The position numbers and the translations under genes were made by a program. From assembly GCA_028873825.1 (NCBI GenBank), contig JAPPNM010000024.1:1-42320 (forward strand): a stretch of 42,320 nt of DNA, given 5' to 3'. The stretch comes from Gemmatimonadota bacterium (lineage in GTDB: Bacteria; Gemmatimonadota; Gemmatimonadetes; Longimicrobiales; Gaopeijiaceae). Under the pieces are notes generated by a model. That model ran no database searches, was not told the origin of the DNA, and worked only from the letters and a program-made list of their open reading frames with translations. Shown here one piece after another: positions 27,065 to 36,945 of the stretch (its first letter is position 1; the number at the start of each line of letters is the position of its first letter).

Positions 27065-27711
27065 ACCTGGAACAGCTGGCTCGGCTGGTCGACGAGCCGC
27101 CGACGCCCGCCGAACGGGCCATCCTGGACGGAGATCCGCCCCTGCGCCGCGAGCTGGAGGCCCTCCGGTCGCAGACCGGGGCGCTGAAGGATCTCCCGGC
27201 GATGCTGCCGCCGCCCGGCGGGTGGGACGAACTCGAGAAGAAGCTGTTGGCCGCGGGCCTGATTCGCAGGCGGCGGGGCTCGCCGCGCGAGTGGCGGAAA
27301 TGGTCGCAGGTGGCCGCGGTCCTGGCGATCTTCGGCGGGGGAACAGCCTTCGGATGGATCACCGCGTCCACGGCGGGCGCCCCGGACGGCGGGGCCGCCC
27401 CGAACGCCGGACCGTCGTCGTTTGCGAGCGTCGAGGAGGCGAAGGCGGCGGTCGACGAGGCCGGCGCGCGATGGCGGGAGACCGTCGACGGATACCATAG
27501 CCTCCTCGGCGCGCAGAACCGGCTCCAGGGGTCCAGAGATCCCATCGTCCAGCTAGCGGCGATCGAGACGCTCATGGCGGCCGTCCGGGTCACCGTGGAG
27601 GAATTCCCGGAAGACGAGTTCTTCAACGGCGTCTTCGTGAGCACGCTGGCCGAGAGAGACCGGGCGAGGGAGCGCGCGCTGCGACAGCTCACGCTCGACA
27701 GCTGGCACTGA
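27052..27711 (+). CDS. Putative anti-sigma factor, single-pass membrane protein
   Basis: This 219-residue protein has a cytoplasmic N-terminus (MERLNLEQLARLVDEPPTPA), a single transmembrane segment near residues 85-105 (VAAVLAIFGGGTAFGWIT) and a helical outer domain (ARWRETVDGYHSLLGAQNRL). Its ATG at 27052 overlaps the end of the sigma gene. It lacks the zinc-binding HxxxCxxC motif of classical ZAS anti-sigma factors. The role is inferred from topology and position; the sequence itself does not prove sigma binding. Confidence 0.65.
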   Translation: MERLNLEQLARLVDEPPTPAERAILDGDPPLRRELEALRSQTGALKDLPAMLPPPGGWDELEKKLLAAGLIRRRRGSPREWRKWSQVAAVLAIFGGGTAFGWITASTAGAPDGGAAPNAGPSSFASVEEAKAAVDEAGARWRETVDGYHSLLGAQNRLQGSRDPIVQLAAIETLMAAVRVTVEEFPEDEFFNGVFVSTLAERDRARERALRQLTLDSWH

Positions 27712-27716
27712 TTCCC

Positions 27717-28712
27717 GTGACCGCCGGTCCCACCGCCGTTTCGAGGCCGCTCGCCGCGCCGCGCCCGGCGGGCTCGCGGGGATTCGTCCGCGGACTGCTG
27801 GTGCCGGCCGTCGCGACGGTTTCGGGTGCGGTCCTGCCGGTGGACGGCGTGGGCCAGGACACCGCGGGAACCGCCGGGAGCGCGTGGATCGGGATTCGTT
27901 TCGAGCTGGCGGCGCGCGGGACTTCGGGGCCGGGCCGCGGCACCGGCGCGCTGGTGGTGCGGGATGTCTACGGCAACGGTCCCGCCGACCGGGTCGGCAT
28001 ACGTCCCGGCGACCGGTTCGTCGCTGTCAACGGAAGCACTCTCCCGACCTACGAGGCCTGGTTGCGTTCCACATCCGACCTGGGTCCCGGAACGTCCCTC
28101 AGCGTGCGCCTGTTTCGCGACTCGGGCGAGCGGGAGGTGACCGTCGTGGCGGGCCGGCGCCCGAGTGCGCTCGTGGCTGATCCGCTCTACCGTCTCGAGT
28201 GGGAAATGGCCCGGCTCGACTCGCTCTTCGGTCTCTTTCTGGCGGGTGGCCCCCCGGTGGAGCGGTGGGCGCGGGTCGAGGTTCCGCTCGAGCCGCGAAC
28301 TCGCATGCGCTCCGAGAGCGAGGCCCGCGCGGACGCCGGCGGCCGGGCGCCCGTGCGGGCCGGGCGGCGTCCGGGCGGGGAGAGCGAGCCGGAGCCGCGA
28401 GCCTGGGCGACTCTGCTGCCGGGCAGGACCGTCGCAGTTGTTCTGGGGGGCGCCGTCGTGAGGGATCTCACCGCCGAGCTGGGGCGCTACTTCGGCGTGG
28501 GTGCGGGTGTGCTGGTGACCGACGTGGTCGACGCTTCGACTCCGGCCGCACAGGCGGGGTTTCGCCCCGGTGACATCATAGTTTCGGTGGAGGACCGGAA
28601 GGTCGAGAGCCTGCCGGCCTTCCGTCGCGTTCTAGCCGGAGAGCATTCCCCCGTCAAAATCACGGTCGTACGCCGCAAGAGCGCCCTGAAACTGGCCTAC
28701 CCGAACCGGTAG
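27717..28712 (+). CDS. Exported protein with two PDZ domains
   Basis: A GTG start at 27717, five bases after the previous stop, gives 331 residues. There is a signal peptide (LLVPAVATVSGAVL). A first PDZ domain follows (about 55-145: WIGIRFELA, GPADRVGIRPGDRFVAVNG), then a charged linker and a second PDZ near the C-terminus (VTDVVDASTPAAQAGFRPGD, IIVSVEDRKVESL). No protease domain is visible, unlike DegP/HtrA. PDZ proteins next to sigma/anti-sigma pairs often sense or present misfolded envelope protein C-termini. I infer a sensor or adaptor in this three-gene operon. The convergent permease gene ends 39 bases downstream. Confidence 0.8.
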   Translation: MTAGPTAVSRPLAAPRPAGSRGFVRGLLVPAVATVSGAVLPVDGVGQDTAGTAGSAWIGIRFELAARGTSGPGRGTGALVVRDVYGNGPADRVGIRPGDRFVAVNGSTLPTYEAWLRSTSDLGPGTSLSVRLFRDSGEREVTVVAGRRPSALVADPLYRLEWEMARLDSLFGLFLAGGPPVERWARVEVPLEPRTRMRSESEARADAGGRAPVRAGRRPGGESEPEPRAWATLLPGRTVAVVLGGAVVRDLTAELGRYFGVGAGVLVTDVVDASTPAAQAGFRPGDIIVSVEDRKVESLPAFRRVLAGEHSPVKITVVRRKSALKLAYPNR

Positions 28713-28751
28713 CGGCCCTGCTCGTCCGGCAGGTTCGTCGCGCCTCGCCGG

Positions 28752-29966
<1,215 letters not shown>

Positions 29967-30056
29967 GGTTGGGCCTCTTCGCTTGGAGGATTTCCTACGC
30001 GCGCGCCGGGTCGTCGCGGAACGGCGGCCGGGTGCGCCCCGGGGGGGCGAACCGGA

Positions 30057-31826
30057 TCAGAATGGTCGCATGCGTTGCCGAATCCTCTCGAGCCGCTCCT
30101 GCTGCCTCGCCTGCAGTTGGGCCGCGCCGATCAGGGCGAGCTCCTCGCCTGGTTCCAGTCCCGCTAGGATCTCGACGTAATCCCAGTCGCTCAGGCCGAT
30201 CACGACCGGACGCGGCGTTATGTTCCCGGCGGAGTCCACCACGAAGGCGACGGCGGGCCGGTAGGCGCGGTCCCCGGTCGCTCCCCCCATGGCCGCCATC
30301 GGTCCGCCGCGGAATCCGCCGAATCCGCCCCGCCCACCCCCGCCGCGATCGGCTCCGCGCGCCGTCCCGCTCCCGCCTTCCCGTCCTCCGCCGGACTCCG
30401 CCGCGTCGCCGCCCCCCGCCCCGCCGGCCCCCTCCGCCGCGCGTCCGGCGGCGGCGGAGCGGTCTTCCCGCGCCGTGTCGCGGCCTGGTCGCGCGGCGCC
30501 TCTCCCCCGCTGCCCCATCGCGGCCCGGAGCGCACGCAGCGAATCCTGGGAGATCTCGCCCGACCGAACCTTAGCGCGCAGGTCCGCGAAGTTCGGCGCG
30601 CCGTTCACGCCGCCGGACGTCCCGCCCGCGGCGCCCGGAGTTCCTATTCCGCCGGCGCCCGGACCACCGCCGGCAAGACCGCCCCGGGCGCCGTCGCGGG
30701 ACGCCCCCGGCAGGTCTCCGCCGGCCGTCCGGGCGGACTGCGAGTCGCCGCCCTCCAGCTCCTCGAAGCGGCTGGCGGCCTCCGCCATCAGGGGGCCCCA
30801 GGCCCTGAAGTCCAGCGGCGCCGACTCCGGATCCAGGCCCAGCACCTCGGCCGCCGGCGCCGTCTCCTGGGGCTGCACGATCGCGTTGTTGGGCACGGCC
30901 AGCGTCTCGGTTCGCTCGTTCACGAGCACCTCCACCGCGGCGTTCATGCCGGGTTTGAGGAGCCCCGCCCGGTTGTCCAGGCGCACGATCACGGGAAACA
31001 TGGTGACGTTCTGCTGCACGAGCGCCTGCGGCTCGATCTTCTCGACGCGGCCCCGGAAGGTGCGGTCGGGGAACGCTTCCACTCTGACCGTCGCCGACAG
31101 TCCCGCCGCGAGCTTCCCCACGTCCGTCTCGTCGACCAGCATGCGGACGCGCATGTCGTCGAGATCCGCCATGATGAAGAGCGTCGTGCCGCCCGACACG
31201 TTCTGGGTGGCCGACTGTATCACCTGTCCGTCCTCCACCCGCTTTTCCAGGATCGTGCCCGCCATGGGCGCCATTATCGTGACGTCCGTCAGCCGCAACT
31301 CGGCCAGCTCCTTGTTGGTCCGGGCGCGCACCAGGCCGGCCTGGGCGTTGGCGAACTCGAGCTCCGTGGCCTCGAACGCCTGCCTGGTGATGACCTCCTC
31401 CGCAAGCAGCTCCCGGTTGCGGTTCAGTTGGGCCCTGGCGTTCTTCTCCCGCGCCTCGGCGACATCGAGGTCGGCCTTCGCCTGATCGTACCCGTTGCGG
31501 ACGTCGCGGGGATCCACCCTGGCAAGGACCTTCCCCTCCTCCACCTCGTCGCCGGAGTCGACGAAGAGGTCCAGGATCTCCCCGGACGCCTTCGACTTGA
31601 CCTCGACCTTGAGGACCGGCTCGAGCTCTCCGTCGGCTTCGGCCGTGATCCGCATCGGGCGGAGCTCGGCGGGAGCCACCTGCAGGGAGATGCCCTCCGC
31701 GACCTCGGGGGCGCCGGAGCAAGCCTGGGCTCCCAGGAGGAACAGCGGTCCGCGGACGAACCGGAGCGGGCGCCGGGGGCGGCGGGGCGCCGGGACGGCG
31801 AGGCGCGTTGCTGTCGGGTCGCACAT
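30057..31826 (-). CDS. Periplasmic membrane-fusion (MacA/HlyD-type) subunit with a long Gly/Ala-rich insert
   Basis: The N-terminal signal (FVRGPLFLLGAQACSG, lipobox-like) precedes the lipoyl half-motif (VKSKASGEILDLFVDSGDEV), a coiled-coil hairpin (EAREKNARAQLNRNRELLAE), the second lipoyl half (TIMAPMAGTILEKRVEDGQV) and the beta-barrel domain (VRVEAFPDRTFRGRVEKIEP). Before the last membrane-proximal strands (FVVDSAGNITPRPVVIGLSD) there is an unusual insert of about 200 residues, rich in Gly, Ala and Arg, with GGGRGGFGGFRGG-like runs. That makes it 589 residues where MacA is normally near 370-400. The start overlaps the ATPase stop at 31826. It should bridge the permease to TolC. Confidence 0.92.
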   Translation of the reverse strand: MCDPTATRLAVPAPRRPRRPLRFVRGPLFLLGAQACSGAPEVAEGISLQVAPAELRPMRITAEADGELEPVLKVEVKSKASGEILDLFVDSGDEVEEGKVLARVDPRDVRNGYDQAKADLDVAEAREKNARAQLNRNRELLAEEVITRQAFEATELEFANAQAGLVRARTNKELAELRLTDVTIMAPMAGTILEKRVEDGQVIQSATQNVSGGTTLFIMADLDDMRVRMLVDETDVGKLAAGLSATVRVEAFPDRTFRGRVEKIEPQALVQQNVTMFPVIVRLDNRAGLLKPGMNAAVEVLVNERTETLAVPNNAIVQPQETAPAAEVLGLDPESAPLDFRAWGPLMAEAASRFEELEGGDSQSARTAGGDLPGASRDGARGGLAGGGPGAGGIGTPGAAGGTSGGVNGAPNFADLRAKVRSGEISQDSLRALRAAMGQRGRGAARPGRDTAREDRSAAAGRAAEGAGGAGGGDAAESGGGREGGSGTARGADRGGGGRGGFGGFRGGPMAAMGGATGDRAYRPAVAFVVDSAGNITPRPVVIGLSDWDYVEILAGLEPGEELALIGAAQLQARQQERLERIRQRMRPF

Positions 31827-32554
31827 CAGGCCGGTGTCCCTTCGTTCATGAAGTCGCGCTCCACGAGCCCGTCCTGGAGGTGGACCTGGCGGAACGCCGC
31901 GGACGCTATGTCCGCCTCGTGCGTCACCAGCAGGATCGTCTGCCCCGCGCCGTTGAGCGCGCTGAGAATCTCCACGATCTCCCCGGTGGTCCGCGAGTCG
32001 AGGTTGCCGGTCGGCTCGTCGGCGAGGAGCAGGGCCGGGTCGTTGACCAGGGCCCGCGCTATCGCCACCCTCTGCCGCTGCCCGCCCGACAGTTCCGGCG
32101 GCTTGTGCATCATGCGGTCCCCCAGCCCGACCCGGACCAGCTTCTCCTCGGCGCGCCTCCGACGCTCCTTCGCCCGCATGCCGGCGTAGATGAGCGGGAG
32201 TTCGACGTTGTGCAGCGCCGTGGCTCGCGGCAGCAGGTTGAAGGTCTGAAAGACGAATCCGATGTCGCGGTTGCGGACCCGCGCGAGCTGGTTGTCCGAG
32301 AGTTCCGAAACCTCGCGGCCGTTGAGCCAGTAGTTCCCGGCCGTCGGCGTGTCCAGGCAGCCTATGAGGTTCATGAAGGTGGACTTGCCGCTGCCCGAAG
32401 GACCCATGATCGCGACGAATTCGCCCCGCTCCACCGTCATGTCGACGCCCCGAACCGCGCGCACCGTCTCCGCGCCGAGTATGTAGTACTTGCGCAGATT
32501 CTCGGTGCGGATGACGGTGCCGTTGCCCGCCGAGCCGCTATTGAGTGTCTTCAT
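31826..32554 (-). CDS. ABC transporter ATP-binding subunit (MacB/LolD-type)
   Basis: This 242-residue protein has Walker [10 protein letters not shown], a Q-loop ([11 protein letters not shown]), the ABC signature [15 protein letters not shown], Walker [14 protein letters not shown] and H-loop LVTHEAD, all intact. The wording of the Q-loop and D-loop regions is that of the MacB/LolD class. The ATG at 32554 has a good Shine-Dalgarno (GGGAGGGG); the frame remains open upstream to 33694 but as tolC antiframe noise. It overlaps the membrane-fusion gene by one base. It powers the permease encoded two genes downstream. Confidence 0.95.
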   Translation of the reverse strand: MKTLNSGSAGNGTVIRTENLRKYYILGAETVRAVRGVDMTVERGEFVAIMGPSGSGKSTFMNLIGCLDTPTAGNYWLNGREVSELSDNQLARVRNRDIGFVFQTFNLLPRATALHNVELPLIYAGMRAKERRRRAEEKLVRVGLGDRMMHKPPELSGGQRQRVAIARALVNDPALLLADEPTGNLDSRTTGEIVEILSALNGAGQTILLVTHEADIASAAFRQVHLQDGLVERDFMNEGTPA

Positions 32555-32583
32555 GCCGCCCCTCCCGTGCCGGTGTTTTTCAT

Positions 32584-33954
32584 CTACAGTTCCCTTCCGA
32601 TGATCGATTCGAGCTCGGCCCTCGCCAGCGCGTAGTCGTACCTTGCCGCCACCAGATTCGCCTCGGCCTGGTCGAGCGCCACTTGGCTGGTGATGACGTC
32701 CAGGATGGGGGCGGCGTCGTTGTCGTAGAGCACCCGGTTCAGTCTCAGGTCCTCGACCGCGACCTCGCGCGCCTCCACCGCTATGGCGATCGCCTCTTCC
32801 TGCGTCTCGATGGTCCTGAGCGCCGCGTCCACGTCCTGTCTCACGCCGCGCCGGGCGTCCTCCTCGGTCAGGCGCGCGACCCGCCGGCCTTGGGACGCCT
32901 GGCCCACGCTCTGCTCGCGCGCGAAGCCGTCGAAGAGCTGGTAGCTGCCGTTGATCCGAATGCTCCAGCTCCTGTTGCCACCGTCGAGCGCTAGCTCCTG
33001 GTTCTGCCACGAGTAGCTGGAAGACGCCGACAGCGACGGGAGATAGGAACTCCTCGCGCTCTCCAGAGAAGACTCGGCCACGGAAGCGGCGGCTTCGGCG
33101 ACGCGAACCGCGGGCGACCTGGACTCCGCCAGCGCGACGATCTCGGCCTCGCTCAGTGCGAGCGGCGCCGGATCGAGGTTGTCCGGGGCGATGGGCAGGA
33201 CCGGGCCGCTCACCCCCACCTGCCGGCCCAGCGCGAACCGGGTCGCGCGGAGCTGGTTGCGCGACTGCAGGAGGGACTGGCGCGCGTTCGCCAGTTCCAG
33301 GCGGGTGCGCAGGGTGTCCGACCGTGTCGCGCCGCCCACCCTTATCCGCGCCCGGGTGATCTCCAGGCTCTCCTCGGCCCGCGCCACGCTGGCCTCCGCC
33401 ACCGCCACCAGGTCGGCCTGGCGCAGGGCGTTCACGAAGAGCGTGCCGGTCTGGAGCACCACCGAGTAGCGCTGGGTGAGCAGCCGGGCCTCGGCCTCCA
33501 GCTCGGCCGCGCGGGTGCGGCCCAGTTCGGCGTACTTGCGGCCGCCCTGGAACAACTGGTAGTTGGCGCTGACGCCGGCGCTGTAGGAATCGCTGCTCCC
33601 GGTCACGACGCGCTGGGTGTTGGGGTCGAAGCGGTCCCGGCTGTTGACCGACGCGCCGGAGCTCATGCTGACGGTGGGCAGGAAGGAACCCCACGCCCTT
33701 CGCCGCGTGCTCCCCGCGTTGATCACGCCGGCCTGCGTCTGGGCCAGCTGGGGGCTGTGGAGCATGGCGCGTTCAACCGCCTGCTCCAGCGACACCGCCT
33801 CCATCTCCTCCTGCGCTGCGGCCCCCGTCCCCAGCGCCGAAGCCAGGAGCGCCAAGCGGACGGCGGCCCGCGGACGGGACCCTCCGGGCATTCGACCGGC
33901 GACGCATCCGAACCGGGCCGTTTCGCTCAAGCGTTCACGAAGTAATGGCAACAT
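32584..33954 (-). CDS. TolC-family outer-membrane efflux protein
   Basis: After a signal peptide ([18 protein letters not shown]) come two tandem outer-membrane-efflux repeats: [20 protein letters not shown] opens the first and [20 protein letters not shown] the second. Long amphipathic helices and strands ([38 protein letters not shown]) form the trimeric channel-tunnel. It is the first gene of the efflux operon. The open frame starts inside the dispersed element. The ATG at 33954 lies in the promoter motif, and the ATG at 33891 begins directly before a compact signal peptide ([15 protein letters not shown]). I keep 33954 as the longest form but consider 33891 at least as likely. Confidence 0.93.
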   Translation of the reverse strand: MLPLLRERLSETARFGCVAGRMPGGSRPRAAVRLALLASALGTGAAAQEEMEAVSLEQAVERAMLHSPQLAQTQAGVINAGSTRRRAWGSFLPTVSMSSGASVNSRDRFDPNTQRVVTGSSDSYSAGVSANYQLFQGGRKYAELGRTRAAELEAEARLLTQRYSVVLQTGTLFVNALRQADLVAVAEASVARAEESLEITRARIRVGGATRSDTLRTRLELANARQSLLQSRNQLRATRFALGRQVGVSGPVLPIAPDNLDPAPLALSEAEIVALAESRSPAVRVAEAAASVAESSLESARSSYLPSLSASSSYSWQNQELALDGGNRSWSIRINGSYQLFDGFAREQSVGQASQGRRVARLTEEDARRGVRQDVDAALRTIETQEEAIAIAVEAREVAVEDLRLNRVLYDNDAAPILDVITSQVALDQAEANLVAARYDYALARAELESIIGREL

Positions 33955-33960
33955 TACATT
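33864..33960 (-). repeat. Dispersed ~95-bp element, copy B (5' end of tolC)
   Basis: This is the best-preserved complete copy. It aligns along its whole length to copy A (22135-22228) and over 50 bases to copy C (42271-42320). On the minus strand it encodes [16 protein letters not shown] in frame with the TolC signal peptide, so the element supplies the beginning of the reading frame. Confidence 0.85.
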
Positions 33961-33981
33961 AAGTCAAGCAAAGTTTACATT
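33950..33981 (-). promoter_or_regulatory. Promoter-like motif with 21-bp-spaced repeat, tolC operon
   Basis: On the minus strand AATGTAAACTT (33981-33971) and AATGTAATGTT (33960-33950) are 21 bases apart, with TTGACT (33967-33962) between and TACTTC 17 bases further. It matches the TonB-receptor motif at 22445-22476 in sequence and spacing. It fills the 37-base gap after the Spy-like gene, giving the efflux operon its own promoter. Confidence 0.6.
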
Positions 33982-33991
33982 CCGTCGCATG

Positions 33992-34450
33992 TCACCGTTC
34001 CTTCCCTCCCTTCCGCCGGTCTCCGCCCCGCGGCTGCGACGCCGAGTCGCGGCGGCTGCCGCCGTGACCGTACCGCACTGCTAGAAGTGAGTCGTAGAAG
34101 GCGCGCTGTTCGGGCGAAAGGACGGACTTGATCGAATCCCGGGTGCTGCGGTAGAGCTCCCGCATCCTGGGCTGGTAGGCGTCCTCGAACTCCTCGTCCA
34201 GCTCCCGCTTCCGGGCGAGGAAGTGCTGGACGATCGCTTCGACCTCGGCGCTCCTGCCGGGCTCCAGCCCCACTTCGTCGATGACCAACCGGCGCTCCCG
34301 GCGCCCGGACGGTTCCTCGGCCGCGGGTTCTTCGGGCTCGGAGGACACGGTCCGGCCCCTCTGCCAGGCGACGCCGCCGAGGAAGCCCGCGGCCACGGTC
34401 GCGAGTAGCAGCGCGATCGAAAGAACACTGGCCCTCCCGACACGGGCCAC
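33992..34450 (-). CDS. Membrane-anchored Spy/CpxP-like periplasmic protein
   Basis: In this 152-residue protein an N-terminal transmembrane or signal-anchor segment (SVLSIALLLATVAAGFLGGV) is followed by a helical periplasmic domain: LARKRELDEEFEDAYQPRMR, ELYRSTRDSIKSVLSPEQRA, FYDSLL. Helical pairs with an LSPEQRA-type turn are typical of Spy/CpxP/heavy-metal-sensor relatives that act as periplasmic chaperones or stress sensors. The charged C-terminal tail is short. The GTG start shares one base with the stop of the putative anti-sigma gene (TAGTG). It is the third gene of the sigma operon and lies just before the efflux operon on the same strand. Confidence 0.7.
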   Translation of the reverse strand: MARVGRASVLSIALLLATVAAGFLGGVAWQRGRTVSSEPEEPAAEEPSGRRERRLVIDEVGLEPGRSAEVEAIVQHFLARKRELDEEFEDAYQPRMRELYRSTRDSIKSVLSPEQRAFYDSLLAVRYGHGGSRRDSASQPRGGDRRKGGKER

Positions 34451-34902
34451 TACGGTGCGTTCCCTTCCACGCGGGCCATGAAGGCCACGGGATTCGCAGG
34501 GGCCCGGCCGCTCAGAGCGGCCTGGAACGGCCCGTCTCCGACTTCGCCCGCAAGGACGTCCTCCAGCAGCAGCGGAGGGGCGGCGTTCGCCGCCCGCCGA
34601 ACCTCGCCGGCGACCAGGAACGCCGCGACCGCAGCGGCCGCGGCCGCCACCGGAATGAGGCTCCGCGACCAGCCCGACAGGACCGCGGCGACGGACTCGC
34701 GCGCCATCCGGCGCCGGCGCGCCAACTCGAAGGACGCCCGCTCCACAACCCCGGCGCGGAGGTCGTCCCAGTAGCCCGGGCGGTCGTGCTCCGGATCCAT
34801 GACGGCCAGCAGCCGCCGGAGTCCGTCGGCCGGTTCGCCGTTCCGGTTCCGGTCCGGGGACGCGCCCCGGAGCGCCGCGCGATCCTGCTCTTCCGTTTTC
34901 AT
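34450..34902 (-). CDS. Putative anti-sigma factor, single-pass membrane protein
   Basis: This 150-residue protein has a cytoplasmic N-terminal half rich in charged residues (ERASFELARRRRMARESVAA), one transmembrane segment (SLIPVAAAAAAVAAFLVAG) and a short outer tail. Start ATG 34902 is two bases after the sigma stop. No zinc-binding motif is visible. Identification as an anti-sigma factor comes from position between an ECF sigma gene and a Spy-like gene plus the topology. Confidence 0.6.
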   Translation of the reverse strand: MKTEEQDRAALRGASPDRNRNGEPADGLRRLLAVMDPEHDRPGYWDDLRAGVVERASFELARRRRMARESVAAVLSGWSRSLIPVAAAAAAVAAFLVAGEVRRAANAAPPLLLEDVLAGEVGDGPFQAALSGRAPANPVAFMARVEGNAP

Positions 34903-34904
34903 CT

Positions 34905-35462
34905 TCAGCCGCCTTTTCCGTAGTCCTTCCACTCGGCCAACCGAACCCGCAACGCCTTTCTGGCGAAGTGCAGGTGGGAGCGGACCGTGCCGGCCGGCAT
35001 GCCGAGCTTCTCCGCTATCTCGGCGTGCTTCCATCCCTCCAGGTCGTGGAGGAGGGTGATCTCCCGCTGCACCTCGCTCAATGTGTTCAAAGCCTCCGTC
35101 AGCCGGCCCCGCAGGACCGAGATGTCCGCCGCCCGCTCGGGACCGGGGCCCGGCGAACTCGCGCTCGCCGGAATCTCGTCCCCTCTCCTCAGGCTCTCCC
35201 TGCGGATGAGGTTCCGCGAACGGTTCCGCGCTATCGCCAGAAGCCAGCCGGCGAACCGGGCCGGGCTGCGGCACTCCTCGAGCCGCTGCAGGGCGACCAT
35301 GAAGGACTCCTGGGTCGCATCCTCGGCGTCCTGATGCCTTCCGGTCACCGCCAGGGCCACGGAGTAGACCGCCCTCCGATACCGTCCGACCAGCTCCCCG
35401 AACGCGGCCCCGTCCCCGGAACGCGCCCGAATCACCAATTCGGCGTCCGGGAGTTCCTTCAT
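34905..35462 (-). CDS. ECF-type RNA polymerase sigma factor
   Basis: In this 185-residue protein region 2 (FGELVGRYRRAVYSVALAVT, DAEDATQESFMVALQRLEEC, FAGWLLAIARNRSRNLIRR) and region 4 (LSEVQREITLLHDLEGWKHA, EIAEKLGMPAGTVRSHLHFA) are complete. I use the ATG at 35462, where family homology begins; a GTG at 35495 would add 11 residues. It heads an operon with a membrane anti-sigma candidate and a Spy-like protein, and the tripartite pump follows directly. This order suggests an envelope-stress circuit that may control efflux. Confidence 0.93.
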   Translation of the reverse strand: MKELPDAELVIRARSGDGAAFGELVGRYRRAVYSVALAVTGRHQDAEDATQESFMVALQRLEECRSPARFAGWLLAIARNRSRNLIRRESLRRGDEIPASASSPGPGPERAADISVLRGRLTEALNTLSEVQREITLLHDLEGWKHAEIAEKLGMPAGTVRSHLHFARKALRVRLAEWKDYGKGG

Positions 35463-35569
35463 TCCCTGGGACAAGACACCTCTCGCACCCTCCACGTTGA
35501 GTGCCCGGCCACTCGTCGCTCCGTGGACATTCCGCCGGGTTCTCCCGTTAGCGCTCCGTGGACAGACCG

Positions 35570-35613
35570 GCGTCGCCGCTCGAACGCCGGGAGGATCCCG
35601 TCCGCGGGCCGCC
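35570..35613 (+). repeat. Core fragment of the dispersed element, copy D
   Basis: In reverse complement it matches copy B over about 44 bases (GCCCGCGGACGGGA, CCTCC, CGGCGACGC). It is inverted relative to copies A-C and not followed by a gene on its strand. Flanks do not align. Confidence 0.65.
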
Positions 35614-35657
35614 TGGGGCCGGGGGCCGGTTACGCGCCGGCGGCGGGACGACGCCGT

Positions 35658-36200
35658 TCATTCGGCCGCCGGGACCGCAGTCGCTCGCGGCACCGGGCTC
35701 TTCGGTCCCCGGGGCCGGCCGGGCTTTCGGCGGCGGCGGGACGACGCCGGCGCGCCGCCGGGGCTGCGGCCCGCCTCCGCCACCAATCCGCGCAGCACCT
35801 CCTCGTCCACGTCCTCCAGCCGGCCGGAGACCAGGTAGCGCGTGCCCTCGGGGTCGGGTCTCTCTCCCGGCGCACGCAACCCGACGCTCAGCACGCGGGC
35901 GCCCCGTCCGGCGCCGGAACCCACCGTGCAGGACCCCTTCACGAAGACCGTCCACACCTCTTCTCCCAATTCGACCTGGCGGGTCGGTTCCCGCGCCGCG
36001 GGGGGATTCGTGAGTTCGCGGGCCGACGGAGGCGCGCCTCTCGCCGGGCCGGGTCTCCGCCGCCGCCGTGCTGGCGAGCGCCGGCCGCGCGCGGGGTCGT
36101 AGCGGCCGGCCGGCCGCATCGCTTCCCGCACCGACGCCGGGCTGTCCTGGGCCCCCGGCCGCGGCGCGGCCTTCTCCGGCCGGGACCGCTCCTCGCTCAC
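35658..36200 (-). CDS. Conserved-looking hypothetical protein coupled to HNH gene
   Basis: A GTG at 36200 overlaps the HNH stop as GTGA and gives 180 residues. The first ~90 are Arg/Pro-rich and disordered. The next ~75 look folded: RQVELGEEVWTVFVKGSCTV, GSGAGRGARVLSVGLRAPGE, RPDPEGTRYLVSGRLEDVDE, EVLRGLVAEAG. The tail is basic. The middle section has the alternating pattern of a beta sheet followed by an acidic helix. I do not recognise a named family. The exact stop-start overlap and the ordered core argue that it is a real gene rather than a GC-rich open frame. The function is unknown. Confidence 0.6.
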   Translation of the reverse strand: MSEERSRPEKAAPRPGAQDSPASVREAMRPAGRYDPARGRRSPARRRRRPGPARGAPPSARELTNPPAAREPTRQVELGEEVWTVFVKGSCTVGSGAGRGARVLSVGLRAPGERPDPEGTRYLVSGRLEDVDEEVLRGLVAEAGRSPGGAPASSRRRRKPGRPRGPKSPVPRATAVPAAE

Positions 36201-36784
36201 GAGGTACTCCACGAAACGGGGGAGCGTCCGGACCCGCCGCCGATTCCGAGCGGCACGGCGTCTTCGCCGAAGAACATGCGAATGTACTTGGCCTGGATGG
36301 GCGTGACCCTGCGCACGGCCCAGACCAGCTGGACGTGGTTCGGCTCCACCGGCCGCGACGCCAGACGCAGGCCCGCCTCCCGCGGAAGACGGTTTCCCTT
36401 CCGGTGATTGCAGCTGGAACAGGCCGTGACGACGTTCTCCCACGAGTTGTCCCCGCCGCGCGAGATCGGAAGGACGTGGTCGCGGGTCAGGAACTCGCGA
36501 TTCCTCAGCTCCGGCTTCCGGCGCAGGCAGTACTGGCACGCGTATCCGTCGCGGGCGAAGAGGAAGGTGTTGGTGACCTGCCTGCGGAAGCGGCGCGGAA
36601 CGTGAACGTAACGAACCAGGCGGATGACGACCGGACAGGGGTGGCGCAGCCGCACGGAGCGGAAGGAGCGGCGGGCGTCCTCTTCGAGCAGCTCGGCCTT
36701 TCGGTCCAGCACCAGGCGGATCGCCCTCCGGGAGGGGACGATCATCAGCGGCTCGTACGACGCGTTCAGGGCCAGGCAGCTCAC
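36197..36784 (-). CDS. HNH endonuclease family protein
   Basis: This 195-residue protein has an HNH core: a first CxxC (ACQYCLRR), then LTRDHVLPISRGGDNSWENV (D-H, then N), then a second CxxC in CSSCNHRKGNRLP. Zinc is structural and the His-Asn-His forms the nick site. The N-terminus (LALNASYEPLMIVPSRRAI) is that of the chromosomal HNH proteins widespread in Actinobacteria, Deinococcota and relatives. Those are housekeeping-type genes of unclear role and are not linked to restriction. It uses a GTG start at 36784. The next gene is coupled by a GTGA overlap. Confidence 0.88.
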   Translation of the reverse strand: MSCLALNASYEPLMIVPSRRAIRLVLDRKAELLEEDARRSFRSVRLRHPCPVVIRLVRYVHVPRRFRRQVTNTFLFARDGYACQYCLRRKPELRNREFLTRDHVLPISRGGDNSWENVVTACSSCNHRKGNRLPREAGLRLASRPVEPNHVQLVWAVRRVTPIQAKYIRMFFGEDAVPLGIGGGSGRSPVSWSTS

Positions 36785-36945
36785 TGGGGACTCCGGGTTC
36801 TTCGCCGTTGCGCCGTCGACCGGACGCCCGGCCGCTCCCGGTGCGGCCGGGAGGCGGCGGGGTTCTTACCCGCGACGGCTTCTCCCGGAGAATAACGTAT
36901 CGGCCGCCCGCGGCGGAATTCCACCGCCTCCGGCCCGTCGCGCCG

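Noticed and set aside
28713-28751. Bidirectional terminator between PDZ gene and permease
   Set aside because: CCTGC and GCAGG could pair, but the stem is only five bases with no T-run; too weak to list.
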